Assembly (NCBI RefSeq): GCF_900155965.1
Contig: NZ_FTMG01000024.1
Coordinates: forward strand, 1 to 64,000
From: Mucilaginibacter lappiensis
Lineage (GTDB): Bacteria > Bacteroidota > Bacteroidia > Sphingobacteriales > Sphingobacteriaceae
Reading direction: 5' to 3'
Length of the DNA stretch: 64,000 bases
The notes below the pieces were generated by a model. It made no database searches. It saw nothing but the letters and a program-made list of their open reading frames with translations, and was not told the origin of the DNA. A program made the position numbers and the translations under genes. Below, piece by piece: positions 8,125 through 15,599 of this stretch (positions within the stretch are counted from its first letter, which is position 1; the number at the start of each line of letters is the position of its first letter).

Positions 8125-10749
8125 TTATTCTGAAACTATAATTTTCCCATACTTAAAACCTAAACCAGAGTTTAAATCCGTCCCTTCTATTAAAATATTA
8201 TACATGTTTTTTTTGTCTCCACAGTAAAAACTTATTGTGGCTTTACCATCCAAACCGGTCATTATATTCGGTTCCCAGTCTAATGTTGAACGTAAATCAG
8301 GTAACGTGTGTATAGTATTTATTTGTGTATAACGTGGTTTGTAAAAAAATTTTGCCTGACTTAATTTTAATGGTTTGTAAAAAAATACACCAGGAGTATT
8401 ATTTAAAATAGGACCGTGTCCTGAACGAGTTGTTATTTCTATGTACCCAACCTCTGCTGGCGATACCTGTGCTGTTCCAATATATCTTTGGGTAAACTTT
8501 GATGAAGAATTAACTTCTATTCCTTTAATATCTTCTGCGTTCAGGGATCTTAAATAATTTGTTATATCCAGAAAACTAATGTTATAATTTATCAATCCAA
8601 TTGATATTCCGTCAACAACAAGTTTAATCGGCTTATCATTTACAAAATACCATGGCATATTTAGAATACCATTTACTTGGAACTTTTCTGGGATATTATT
8701 CGCATCATGAAGGAAGCTCCATAATTTTATATTTTCAACTGATTTTCCAACAAATGTACCTTCTCTAAATCCTTTAATTTTTTTACTTAGTATATTTAAT
8801 AGACTTGTCTTACCTTCTTTTTCTATATCTAATTCATTTAGAACTATATCTGCATTTCCTGGACCATTTAGGTTTTGTGAGCCTTTCACAATCATTTTTG
8901 CTTTTATTTTAACCTCTTTAAGCATATGTCCGTTTACTCCCAAAAGTGACAGATCGCTTAGCATTCTGTTGTTTCTAGCTACAGTTATTAATGCAGTATC
9001 AGGAGGGATACCATCTAGGTTAATTGGTTTAGGCACATTAATTCTTGGAGGAGGCATGTCGTCCATTACGATTTCCTCGTTAAGATTTTTATTATGACGG
9101 TCATTAGCTTGAAGTATAAAAAGAGGATTCTCTATAGTAGGAAGGTTCTCAAAACTAAAATGCCCAACATGATTCGTAAAAGTATCTCTTAATAACACGG
9201 GCGGAGTGCTTGACAATAGAGTAACACTGGCACCAATAACAGGCTCTTTCGTGCCACGTAAGACCTTACCTTTTACAGAAAAATTATCCTCTGGTAAATA
9301 AACCATTTGATTTTTATTTTTCGGAAAATCATAACTTACCCAACCTTGGGTAAGTAATAGGTTATCCAAGTCTATTTTATTTTTAGTGGCATCTTTAAAA
9401 TAATACTCAGGTTGTTCTAAGTTACCAGCAAGTTCAGAAGCCAAAAAGATGTGTGTAACTATATTATCTTGAAGTGTGTCAATATTTACTTTTTCATTAT
9501 CAGTTATTGACAATGAAAAATTTCCTACAATTGGTTTATTTTCTTTATCGGTAACTAAAATTTGCAAAGAAACACTATCATGGGAAGAATATTTTTTTTT
9601 ATCTGTCGATAGACGAATATTAAGATTATCCAGTTTCTCGATAAATACTAATCTTTCATTAACGGGATGACCATTTGTATTCATGAGTATCAAATGTGCA
9701 ATACCCGTCGGAAACAAGTTTTTTGATATGTACTTTCTAAGTACTCCCTTTCTAAAACTCAATAGAGCCGCGTAGCATATAACATTTCTTGCCTTCCCTA
9801 TTAAAAAATAACTATTGCCGTTTTTTATTATGTCATCAGTTGCGGCAATTGAAATACCAATAGAATCTTGGTTAGTAATGTTATCAATTCTTAACATTGT
9901 TCCGGAGTCCGTTACTTTACAAAATGAATATTCTTTTACAATATCACCAGGTAGTTTTACTCTTGCGCGATAATGCTCTCCAGGCTTAACATCCATATCA
10001 AAACTCCCCATACCAAGGTGCTGTGAAAAGAAACTAAGAATTTCTTTGTTTCTACTATCTATTATTACTCCCGATATATCAACCCCTTTTCCATCTACGC
10101 CCAAAGCTTTAAATCCAATATGTGATCGTTGACCAGATATTAAGCTTCCTCCTTCCGGTAAAAATTGAACATCTGTACTCAAAATATCCTCACTAAATTT
10201 GGCACCTTCTTTTTTATCCGAATTTTTAGGTGACTGTCTATCAACTACATTTAATAATTTAGGATTTATTATTTTGTCATCCGCAATAAATAATCGCTTA
10301 TAAAAAAAACAATCCGATCCAAAGTTGCGCATCCAGGTTGTAAAAGCACGGAGAGTATAATTACCAGACTCGAAATCATTTAGAGCAATGTCTCCAATAC
10401 ATAAGCCTTGCTTAACGGGTAACCGAAATTGCCTAAACTCTTTGGTCTTATTATTAATTATATCAACATAAATGATTCCACTTTTAGCTGACAGCGCCAG
10501 CGTAGGAGCATGAAAAAGATAGGCTTTGAACCATACGGTATCCCCAACGGCATAGTTTGGCTTATCTAACTGTATATATAATTTTTCAGCTGGAAAATTA
10601 TGGGAGATAGTATCTTCATATTCTTTGAACTTTAATAACTTTTCGGTTAAAACTGCAGATTGTCCATAAGATCTTAATTGCAACGAAAATAAAAACAAGA
10701 AAAATAAACTATATTGAATGTTAATAAAACATAAATACTTCAACCTCAT
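8125..10749 (-). CDS. MG2-domain protein with carboxypeptidase-regulatory and TonB-plug-like domains
   Basis: An 874-aa secreted or envelope protein. Residues 1-30 are a signal peptide ending RSYGQ. An MG2-type macroglobulin domain follows (EKLYIQLDKPNYAVGDTVWFKAYLF pattern from about residue 55). There are further beta-rich domains, a carboxypeptidase-regulatory/CNA-B-like fold near 485-560 (VKGKVLRGTKEPVIGASV), then a TonB-receptor plug-like segment near 640-775 ending GYIEITTRSG. No 22-strand barrel follows, so it is not a complete TonB receptor. Such MG2/plug proteins are widespread in Bacteroidota and of unknown function, sometimes near peptide exporters. It lies about 440 bp downstream of the small peptide gene on the same strand, within the repeat-bounded block. 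Possible roles are immunity, secretion or surface display; none is shown. Confidence 0.75.
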   Translation of the reverse strand: MRLKYLCFINIQYSLFFLFLFSLQLRSYGQSAVLTEKLLKFKEYEDTISHNFPAEKLYIQLDKPNYAVGDTVWFKAYLFHAPTLALSAKSGIIYVDIINNKTKEFRQFRLPVKQGLCIGDIALNDFESGNYTLRAFTTWMRNFGSDCFFYKRLFIADDKIINPKLLNVVDRQSPKNSDKKEGAKFSEDILSTDVQFLPEGGSLISGQRSHIGFKALGVDGKGVDISGVIIDSRNKEILSFFSQHLGMGSFDMDVKPGEHYRARVKLPGDIVKEYSFCKVTDSGTMLRIDNITNQDSIGISIAATDDIIKNGNSYFLIGKARNVICYAALLSFRKGVLRKYISKNLFPTGIAHLILMNTNGHPVNERLVFIEKLDNLNIRLSTDKKKYSSHDSVSLQILVTDKENKPIVGNFSLSITDNEKVNIDTLQDNIVTHIFLASELAGNLEQPEYYFKDATKNKIDLDNLLLTQGWVSYDFPKNKNQMVYLPEDNFSVKGKVLRGTKEPVIGASVTLLSSTPPVLLRDTFTNHVGHFSFENLPTIENPLFILQANDRHNKNLNEEIVMDDMPPPRINVPKPINLDGIPPDTALITVARNNRMLSDLSLLGVNGHMLKEVKIKAKMIVKGSQNLNGPGNADIVLNELDIEKEGKTSLLNILSKKIKGFREGTFVGKSVENIKLWSFLHDANNIPEKFQVNGILNMPWYFVNDKPIKLVVDGISIGLINYNISFLDITNYLRSLNAEDIKGIEVNSSSKFTQRYIGTAQVSPAEVGYIEITTRSGHGPILNNTPGVFFYKPLKLSQAKFFYKPRYTQINTIHTLPDLRSTLDWEPNIMTGLDGKATISFYCGDKKNMYNILIEGTDLNSGLGFKYGKIIVSE

Positions 10750-10818
10750 AGTTTACAAATTAAACAACCACATTAAATAAATTTCAATGCCAATTACATG
10801 AACTAACCATTTGCTCCT

Positions 10819-10847
10819 CAATTAATTGTCATCGTGACAATTAATTG
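10819..10847. promoter_or_regulatory. Perfect 13-bp inverted repeat upstream of the MG2 gene
   Basis: CAATTAATTGTCA (10819-10831) is followed by TCG and its exact reverse complement (10835-10847). It ends 70 bp before the MG2 start codon. A three-base loop and no T tract argue against an intrinsic terminator, so an operator or an RNA-level control element is more likely. The binding factor is unknown. Confidence 0.45.
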
Positions 10848-11145
10848 ATAATTATAAATTTTTCTATTATTATGTTACGAGAGCATCTACTGAGATATGA
10901 AATTGAGCTTTTATATTAAGGCTGATTAATGCCTAACTTCAGTTTTACAGGCAAACTTGTCTATAGTTTGTATAAATTTTTAATAATTCAATTTCTTAAA
11001 CTTCAAGATCTTTCCTATTTAAGAATGAAATCGTAATAAAATGCTAAAACGGTAAATTATTTTAGCTAAATAAATTCAACAATGGGAATTTTTTATGTAA
11101 CTCCATTGCTCACTTTTTAATAAACCTTATTAGCTATCTAAGGAC

Positions 11146-11183
11146 ATGGAATAATGGAGAAAAACCTCTCTCCATTATTCCAT
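11146..11183 (-). terminator. 15-bp perfect hairpin just after the small peptide gene
   Basis: ATGGAATAATGGAGA (11146-11160) pairs perfectly with TCTCCATTATTCCAT (11169-11183) across an 8-nt loop. It starts 11 bp past the peptide stop codon. A long U tract is missing on the minus-strand side, so it could be an attenuator or an mRNA-stabilising 3' structure that keeps peptide transcript high relative to the MG2 gene, rather than a full terminator. Confidence 0.5.
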
Positions 11184-11193
11184 ATATTATAAT

Positions 11194-11379
11194 TTAACAG
11201 CAAGATGCTCCGGTGTTACTCCAACAAAAACCACCCGCCCCAGAATTATTATTAGGGCAATATTGATAACCGCCACTACCGCCACCACCACCACCAGAAC
11301 TACCAGCCATGATTTTTTTCATTTCAATTTTGCTGAGTACATTTTTAATGTTTGCAAAACTCATTTTTTTTGTTTTCAT
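11194..11379 (-). CDS. Small Gly-rich secreted peptide precursor with double-glycine-type leader
   Basis: A 61-aa peptide. The first ~26 residues are a charged leader, with LSKIEMKKIMAG resembling the Bacteroidota natural-product leader pattern LS..EMK.I.GG that C39 peptidases cleave; here the cleavage dipeptide would be AG. The predicted core of ~35 residues starts SSGGGGGGSGG and holds four cysteines (C41, C52, C60, C61) plus aromatic residues. No lanthionine, radical-SAM or graspetide enzyme is nearby, so disulfides or glycosylation are the possible modifications. A C39 exporter and several glycosyltransferases lie within 10 kb. A strong hairpin follows the stop. Exporter pairing and function are inferred; the leader and composition are seen directly. 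Confidence 0.68.
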   Translation of the reverse strand: MKTKKMSFANIKNVLSKIEMKKIMAGSSGGGGGGSGGYQYCPNNNSGAGGFCWSNTGASCC

Positions 11380-11769
11380 AAAATTAAATCCAAGTAAAAA
11401 ATTAGTTTAGTTATCACGTAACAAACGGCGCGCGTAGAAGATTTATGCATCTTAAAACATCGGTCAGAGTTTGTATTTTAGATCCAACCGCTAATTGTTT
11501 AACTAGTTTCCATACAGAAAAAGGCACATAAGTACATATAGTTAACATAAATATCAGCTTATAAAATAGACCTCCTGAAAGTTTAATAGTGAATACGTGT
11601 TTAAAATTGTTAGAACTAATGTAATTATAAACTATCTATTAATCAAATGAAATATAAATTTACTCTATATTTAGCCCTACATTTAAAATCTGAACTTTAA
11701 CCAATTATATAATGATATAGTCCCAACTTATTTATCATGGGTAAAAAAATCTCAGCTTCGCTACTGGAT
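11380..11769. other. AT-rich upstream region of the peptide gene
   Basis: This gap presumably contains the promoter of the peptide gene. I see no hairpin, small leader-type ORF or known operator in it. A minus-strand open frame runs through 11697-11942, but it lies largely in the 124-bp repeat, whose two copies differ by amino-acid-changing substitutions, so it is not called a gene. Confidence 0.35.
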
Positions 11770-11893
11770 ATTCCGAAGCTATTAACCATCTCATTCCGGA
11801 AATAGCATACAGTTGATCCGTAATACTTTGACCATCTTAATTTGTTTATTATCAATTGCGATTTACCTAACTGACTACACAACTCGGTGCTCC
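11770..11893. repeat. 124-bp direct repeat, copy 2
   Basis: The partner of 7241-7364, same orientation, ~94% identical without gaps. Together the copies bound a 4.4-kb block holding the broken GT4 gene, the MG2 protein and the small peptide. Beyond this copy lies decayed coding sequence, so the block may have been inserted into, or recombined next to, an older gene. Confidence 0.8.
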
Positions 11894-11948
11894 AAAGCGC
11901 ACGGAACCGCTTGACCAACGCTCTCAGAATCTCCACTGGCACCTCATC

Positions 11949-12394
11949 TTAAAAAAGCTGACATTACATTTGAATTAAATATCGCTAGAGCACTTAATCT
12001 AAGCGCAGAGATCGATGAGGAGATTAATGCCTATTCAGGTATGAAGAAAGCCACTTTCCTTGCCTCGCCTCCTGCTACGGGGAACGCATCGGTCTGGCCA
12101 CAGTTGAATACGAAACCTTCAAAATCTTGCCGGATTGGGTCGAACGCGTATTGTTCAACCCCAAACAATTGCCACTTTTTGCGCAACCGGAGTTTCAAAT
12201 GAGCAAAGAGGAAGTGGACGCGATCAATCATAAGAATAGTGTGGAAGTTCGCATTGGTTGTTGTAGCCATTGTAATACAAATCATATCATTTATGAATGC
12301 GGTCAGTAACACCAATCTCCAGATGACGATTACCATATCGAATGCGACTGTGGCAAAGAAATCTATATAGATAACAAACAACAGTGCATATTAT
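11949..12394 (+). pseudogene. Decayed gene with Zn-ribbon-like cysteine pairs, family unknown
   Basis: Two plus-strand frames look coding but are out of register. From 11949 one frame reads LKKADITFELNIARALNLS and continues to about 12060. A second frame then reads ERIGLATVEYETFKILPDWV, continues through FNPKQLPLFAQPEFQMSKEEVDAIN, and gives CCSHCNT and YECGQ before a TAA at 12307-12309. Past that stop the same frame still reads YHIECDCGKEIYIDN. The Cys pairs (CSHC, CDC) suggest a zinc ribbon. At least one frameshift and one internal stop make it a pseudogene. I do not recognise the parent family. Confidence 0.5.
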
Positions 12395-12514
12395 GGAAAA
12401 CTGAAGGGATAATTGGTTCACATTTATTTAAGGAGTCAAAATTCTGATAGCTCCCTCACTTCTCCCAATTTCATAAGCACAATTCCCCAAACAACGATTT
12501 GTCCGTTTCTTTTG

Positions 12515-12546
12515 CTTCTTTTCTTTACAAAAGAAAAGAAGTTTTT
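12515..12546. terminator. Perfect 12-bp A/T-rich hairpin followed by T5
   Basis: CTTCTTTTCTTT (12515-12526), loop ACA, exact complement AAAGAAAAGAAG (12530-12541), then TTTTT. It is weak in GC but perfect, and terminator-like on the plus strand, downstream of the decayed gene at 11949-12394. Confidence 0.45.
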
Positions 12547-12739
12547 AGCCAACCGATTTAAAAATAGACACTCTCATTTTGATATTATGTTAAGTAGTGA
12601 CAAGATTTATTAAGGAACTTAAATTAATGCATGTATTTGACATAGAGAGAATTGCCTCAAATTAAAAAGCGGCTAATAGTCGTAAATCATCCAAGAAGGG
12701 GTTCGAGAAGCTTCCCCTACGGGCTACTCAAAGTAAATG

Positions 12740-12773
12740 AAAAAGCCTTTAATCGACAGATTAGAGGCTTTTT
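12740..12773. terminator. Rho-independent terminator, bidirectional
   Basis: A 15-bp stem (one G-T wobble) of AAAAAGCCTTTAATC at 12740-12754 with GATTAGAGGCTTTTT at 12759-12773, loop GACA. The A run on one side and T run on the other make it functional in both directions. It lies downstream of the SnoaL-like gene (minus strand) and of the tRNA-end-like sequence. Confidence 0.75.
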
Positions 12774-12913
12774 GGGCTTAGCGGCTTAGTAAAAAGAATT
12801 ATGCGAGGCACAATAATATACACAGGTTTCTTTCCGAGTTACACAATATATCTCCATAAAGAATTGCAAATCAATTTGTAATACCAGTTTTCGTTCAAAC
12901 AGTTCAAATTGGG

Positions 12914-13279
12914 TTAATAAAAAAAGGTTTCAGATATTATCTTATCGTCCTTTACGCAAAAAACTGCAATTTCTGCCAACTGTAACCGCTGACCATTTTT
13001 TAAAGTCATGTCCCTACCCATGGCCACGCTAAAGTAGTTGCCTCCAACTACCGGTTCGCTGCAGAAGAAGCTGTGTACTTCTGCTATAATTTCCTGTCTG
13101 GCTTTCGATTTTGCTAAAACCGCTTCAATACCCTTCGTTAGGGTAGGCACACCCATTGCCAAAGCATGTTCAGGTTCGGTACAAACAATGTCGGCACTAT
13201 AAAACTGTTGATAAATTTCTGTCACCTGCCTTTGTTGAAAAAGATCATAGTAGCAATTAGCTAATTCTTGAGTTGTCAT
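12914..13279 (-). CDS. SnoaL-like / NTF2-fold protein
   Basis: A 121-aa cytoplasmic protein of the SnoaL-like family: ELANCYYDLFQQRQ start, YSADIVCTEPEHA, GIEAVLAKSKARQE, and a beta-rich C-terminus ending KDDKIISETFFY, typical of the cone-shaped NTF2 fold. Family members range from polyketide cyclases to proteins of unknown role, so no reaction is assigned. It is divergent from the AraC regulator at 13377 with a 97-bp shared promoter gap, which makes it a likely target of that regulator. Confidence 0.75.
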   Translation of the reverse strand: MTTQELANCYYDLFQQRQVTEIYQQFYSADIVCTEPEHALAMGVPTLTKGIEAVLAKSKARQEIIAEVHSFFCSEPVVGGNYFSVAMGRDMTLKNGQRLQLAEIAVFCVKDDKIISETFFY

Positions 13280-13376
13280 TTTTTTGATTATTTAATAATA
13301 CAAAGCTATCCTGTGTTTTAATACTAAAAGCACCAAAAAGTGTTTTAAATTTGCTTAATCGTATCAATCTATAAAA

Positions 13377-14291
13377 ATGGACGCTTTAAGCACCGTATTG
13401 GAGGCAACCAGACTGAGAAGTGTAGTTTATAGCAAATTTCCCCTTAAGGCTCCATGGGGCTTGGATGTTATTAAGGACGAAAATTCACAATTCTGGCGGC
13501 TGGTGAGTGGCAGTTGTACTGTTGGCTCGCCTGATGGTCGTATTATAGAATTGGAGGAGGGCGATCTGGTATTTGTGCCTCACGGAAGTGCCCACTGGAT
13601 AGCAGATAAATCTACCAGTTTACGCATACCGTCGCCTGAGTTTGTTAAGGCCCGCAGGGCGGGAATTCCTATTTTTAGCGGCGGCGATGACGTAACTATC
13701 CTTATAGCGGGTCATTTTGAATTTGATTACCAGCCCTTGCATCCTTTTTTAAAAGATTTGCCCCCAATTATCCATATCAGGCAATATGTGACAGAAAACC
13801 AGCTGTTACTAAAGCAAGTTACACAATTAATGCTGGAAGAACTCAATAACGAAAGGCCGGGAAGCAGTGTAATGCTAAAATGTTTGTCGGAAATTATGTT
13901 TATTAATATCATCAGGGCATATTTAGAACAGGCTGTGCCCGACAGTGGTTTTCTTTCCGCATTAAACGAACCAAGGATTAGCAAGGCGCTAAAGCTGATA
14001 CAGGATTCACCCCAAAAACACTGGACGCTGGAATCTCTTGCATCAGAGATTGGCATGTCACGTTCTGTTTTCTTTAATCAGTTTAAAAAATTAGTGCATG
14101 AAACACCGTTGAGTTACCTTACCAACTGGCGCATCAGACAAGCCCAAAAACTATTAGTGACAGGTAACAGCAATATATCCGAAATTGCAGCAAACGTCGG
14201 TTATCAGTCGGAAGCAGCTTTTAACCGGATATTTAAATCAAAAACGGGGCAAACTCCCGCAGTGTACAGAAGAAGTACTTTTTTCAAGTAA
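13377..14291 (+). CDS. AraC family regulator with N-terminal cupin domain
   Basis: A 304-aa transcription regulator. Residues ~5-180 are a cupin_6-type sensor (FPLKAPWGLDV, ELEEGDLVFVPHGSAHWI). The C-terminal ~100 residues are an AraC HTH pair (LESLASEIGMSRSVFFNQFKK, then ISEIAANVGYQSEAAFNRIFK, ending GQTPAVYRR). This cupin-AraC class commonly controls an adjacent divergent oxidoreductase or SnoaL gene. Here the divergent neighbour is the SnoaL-like gene at 12914-13279. The effector is not known. Confidence 0.9.
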   Translation: MDALSTVLEATRLRSVVYSKFPLKAPWGLDVIKDENSQFWRLVSGSCTVGSPDGRIIELEEGDLVFVPHGSAHWIADKSTSLRIPSPEFVKARRAGIPIFSGGDDVTILIAGHFEFDYQPLHPFLKDLPPIIHIRQYVTENQLLLKQVTQLMLEELNNERPGSSVMLKCLSEIMFINIIRAYLEQAVPDSGFLSALNEPRISKALKLIQDSPQKHWTLESLASEIGMSRSVFFNQFKKLVHETPLSYLTNWRIRQAQKLLVTGNSNISEIAANVGYQSEAAFNRIFKSKTGQTPAVYRRSTFFK

Positions 14292-14309
14292 TTTTTTCGC
14301 ACGAGGTCT

Positions 14310-14447
14310 TTATTCATCACTAATTTCTAACATAATTAACACGCAAAAAGCTCCGATGCCTGTCCCAAACTACGCCCGCCTGGCCAGTACGGCAGTCTCC
14401 AGGATGATCTGCCTGGCCTGAGATTTAGAAAGGGTTATTGGTTGCAT
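14310..14447 (-). pseudogene. Fragment of a YcaQ-like winged-helix protein gene
   Basis: Reading from ATG at 14445-14447 gives MQPITLSKSQARQIILETAV, then LARRA, an in-frame TAG, and FGTGIGAF. This resembles the N-terminus of winged-helix YcaQ-family proteins (SKSQAR.I.L...GLA+RAQFGTGI pattern); the expected Gln codon (CAG) is TAG here. Only ~45 codons are visible before similarity fades. The rest of the roughly 350-residue protein is absent. The family call is from memory of the motif and is moderately sure. Confidence 0.45.
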
Positions 14448-14539
14448 CAAGCCAAAATAAGCAAATATTTTTTCATCAATGTGTAGTCACAATTTACCAT
14501 TGATGCATTATTCAAGCATGATGTACTTACAATATTTTG

Positions 14540-15057
14540 CTACTCTTCATCGGGTTTATGTTCAAATAATGACCCAACGATTTCATAAGGACCTTTAACT
14601 TCTCCCCAACCCCAGGCGGGGATATGATGATTTTGATTGACTGGATTTTCACCCAATTGTGAATTGATCAGCGCAACCCTGCTACCCCATTCAATATGTC
14701 CAACAAAAGTTGACCGAAACTCAGGATCGGCCGGCATTCCAATTTCGTCAGCGCTTGCCAGTAACAAATCCGCCCATCGTTTGCGCTGCAGCTCCGTTAA
14801 ATGCTTTCCGATATGCTTGCCTACCATATGACTCAAGGCATCCTCTCCATATTGCTCACTATACAACTTCGGCCCTTTTAATACTTCAACTAAAAAATGT
14901 GCCACATGACGGGAATGTTCAGGTGACATATGTCTGAATATAGGTCCAAAAGATCGTCTTTTAAAACCTTTCCATAAAATACATCAGTAAGTTTCTCAAA
15001 AACACCTACGCCTCAGGCCCATGCAGAAGGGCTGGGAATTTCCTTTTTATTTTCCAT
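14540..15057 (-). pseudogene. Group II truncated hemoglobin gene, broken
   Basis: The intact 3' part (MSPEHSRHVAHFL..., HMVGKHIGKHLTELQRKRW, then DEIGMPADPEFRSTF and HIEWGSRVALINSQ) matches group II-like truncated hemoglobins, which bind heme and O2/NO. The missing N-terminus lies directly upstream in broken form. From ATG at 15055-15057 it reads MENKKEIPSPSAWA, then TGA where Gly (GGA) is expected, then GVGVFEKLTDVFYGKVLKDD. A one-base deletion in the LLDPIFRH region (GACCTATATTC lacks one C) then puts the rest out of frame. Two independent lesions argue against a single sequencing error. A 129-residue protein from the internal ATG at 14929 would lack the first globin helices and is unlikely to fold. 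Confidence 0.75.
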
Positions 15058-15078
15058 CTGTACTGATTTTATTTTAGC

Positions 15079-15485
15079 CTAATTTACCTTTATTTTCACA
15101 ATTCTACCATTTTCAATTCCACTGGAAAGCAGTAAAGACATGCCGCCGTTGGTAGTTACATAAATATAATTGGCATCTTGCGGAGTCTTTCCGAAAGTGA
15201 CAGCTGTTAACCCGGCTACTCCTTGTCCTGTTTCGGCAATTATGGTAATTTTGCTTTGTCGGGCTTATTTTAATCACACTGTTGTAAATATGTGTAGTAG
15301 CGTAAGGCTTCCCTGCCCATCAAAAGCAAAATCATCCAGCTTAAGATTATCCAACCATATCTCCGGATCTCCAGGACATTATCACTAATGGGAATCCTGA
15401 TGAGTGTTTTTTTGTCAGTGTAGGCGGCAAACTAAATTTCTCAGAGTCCTTTGACATATCCGCTTATTCCATAAGCCTATCAGCT
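15079..15485 (-). pseudogene. SMP-30/gluconolactonase-like protein gene, 3' remnant with several frameshifts
   Basis: Pieces in different minus-strand frames join into one beta-propeller-like tail: DKKTLIRIPISDN, GDPEIWLDNLKLDDFAFDGQG, THIYNSVIKISP, ITIIAETGQGVAGLTAVTFG, then YIYVTTNGGMSLL and GRIVKIKVN with a stop at 15079-15081. Such order and motifs (DDFAFD..G, VTTNGG) are typical of SMP-30/gluconolactonase/LRE-type calcium-binding propellers, often exported in Bacteroidota. At least three frame changes and internal stops show decay. The 5' half is missing. Confidence 0.6.
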
Positions 15486-15599
15486 TAAAAGATCTAATTC
15501 TAAAAAAACTCATCAAAAATTAAATATCTATTTCCTTAGGAAGCTATTTTTTGATACTTTCGCCGCCCTTCAATTTTTTACTGTTTTATCTCCCTTGGT

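Larger units (their letters stand above)
10750..11193. other. Intergenic region between peptide gene and MG2 gene, two hairpins
   Basis: An AT-rich 444-bp gap without a recognisable ORF. It contains two perfect inverted repeats, listed separately (10819-10847 and 11146-11183). Read in the minus direction, the order is peptide gene, hairpin, spacer, hairpin, MG2 gene, so the MG2 gene could be read through from the peptide promoter with attenuation, or have its own promoter in this gap. Confidence 0.5.
12395..12913. other. Gene-poor stretch with two terminator-like hairpins and a tRNA-end-like sequence
   Basis: No convincing gene. It carries the hairpins at 12515-12546 and 12740-12773 and, between them, GGTTCGA at 12700-12706 followed by CCCCTACGGGCTACT. 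That resembles the T-arm and 3' end of a tRNA gene next to its terminator, but no body of a tRNA precedes it. It could be a leftover integration site. Confidence 0.35.

Noticed and set aside
11266-11310. Microsatellite-like GGN repeat as a CRISPR or regulatory repeat
   Set aside because: It is simply the codons of the Gly run in the small peptide; no spacers or further copies.
11697-11942. Minus-strand 81-aa open frame
   Set aside because: Most of it lies in the 124-bp repeat, whose two copies differ mainly by amino-acid-changing substitutions; no family resemblance.
12694-12730. tRNA gene
   Set aside because: Only a GGTTCGA T-loop-like piece and a possible acceptor end are present; no anticodon or D arm can be drawn upstream.
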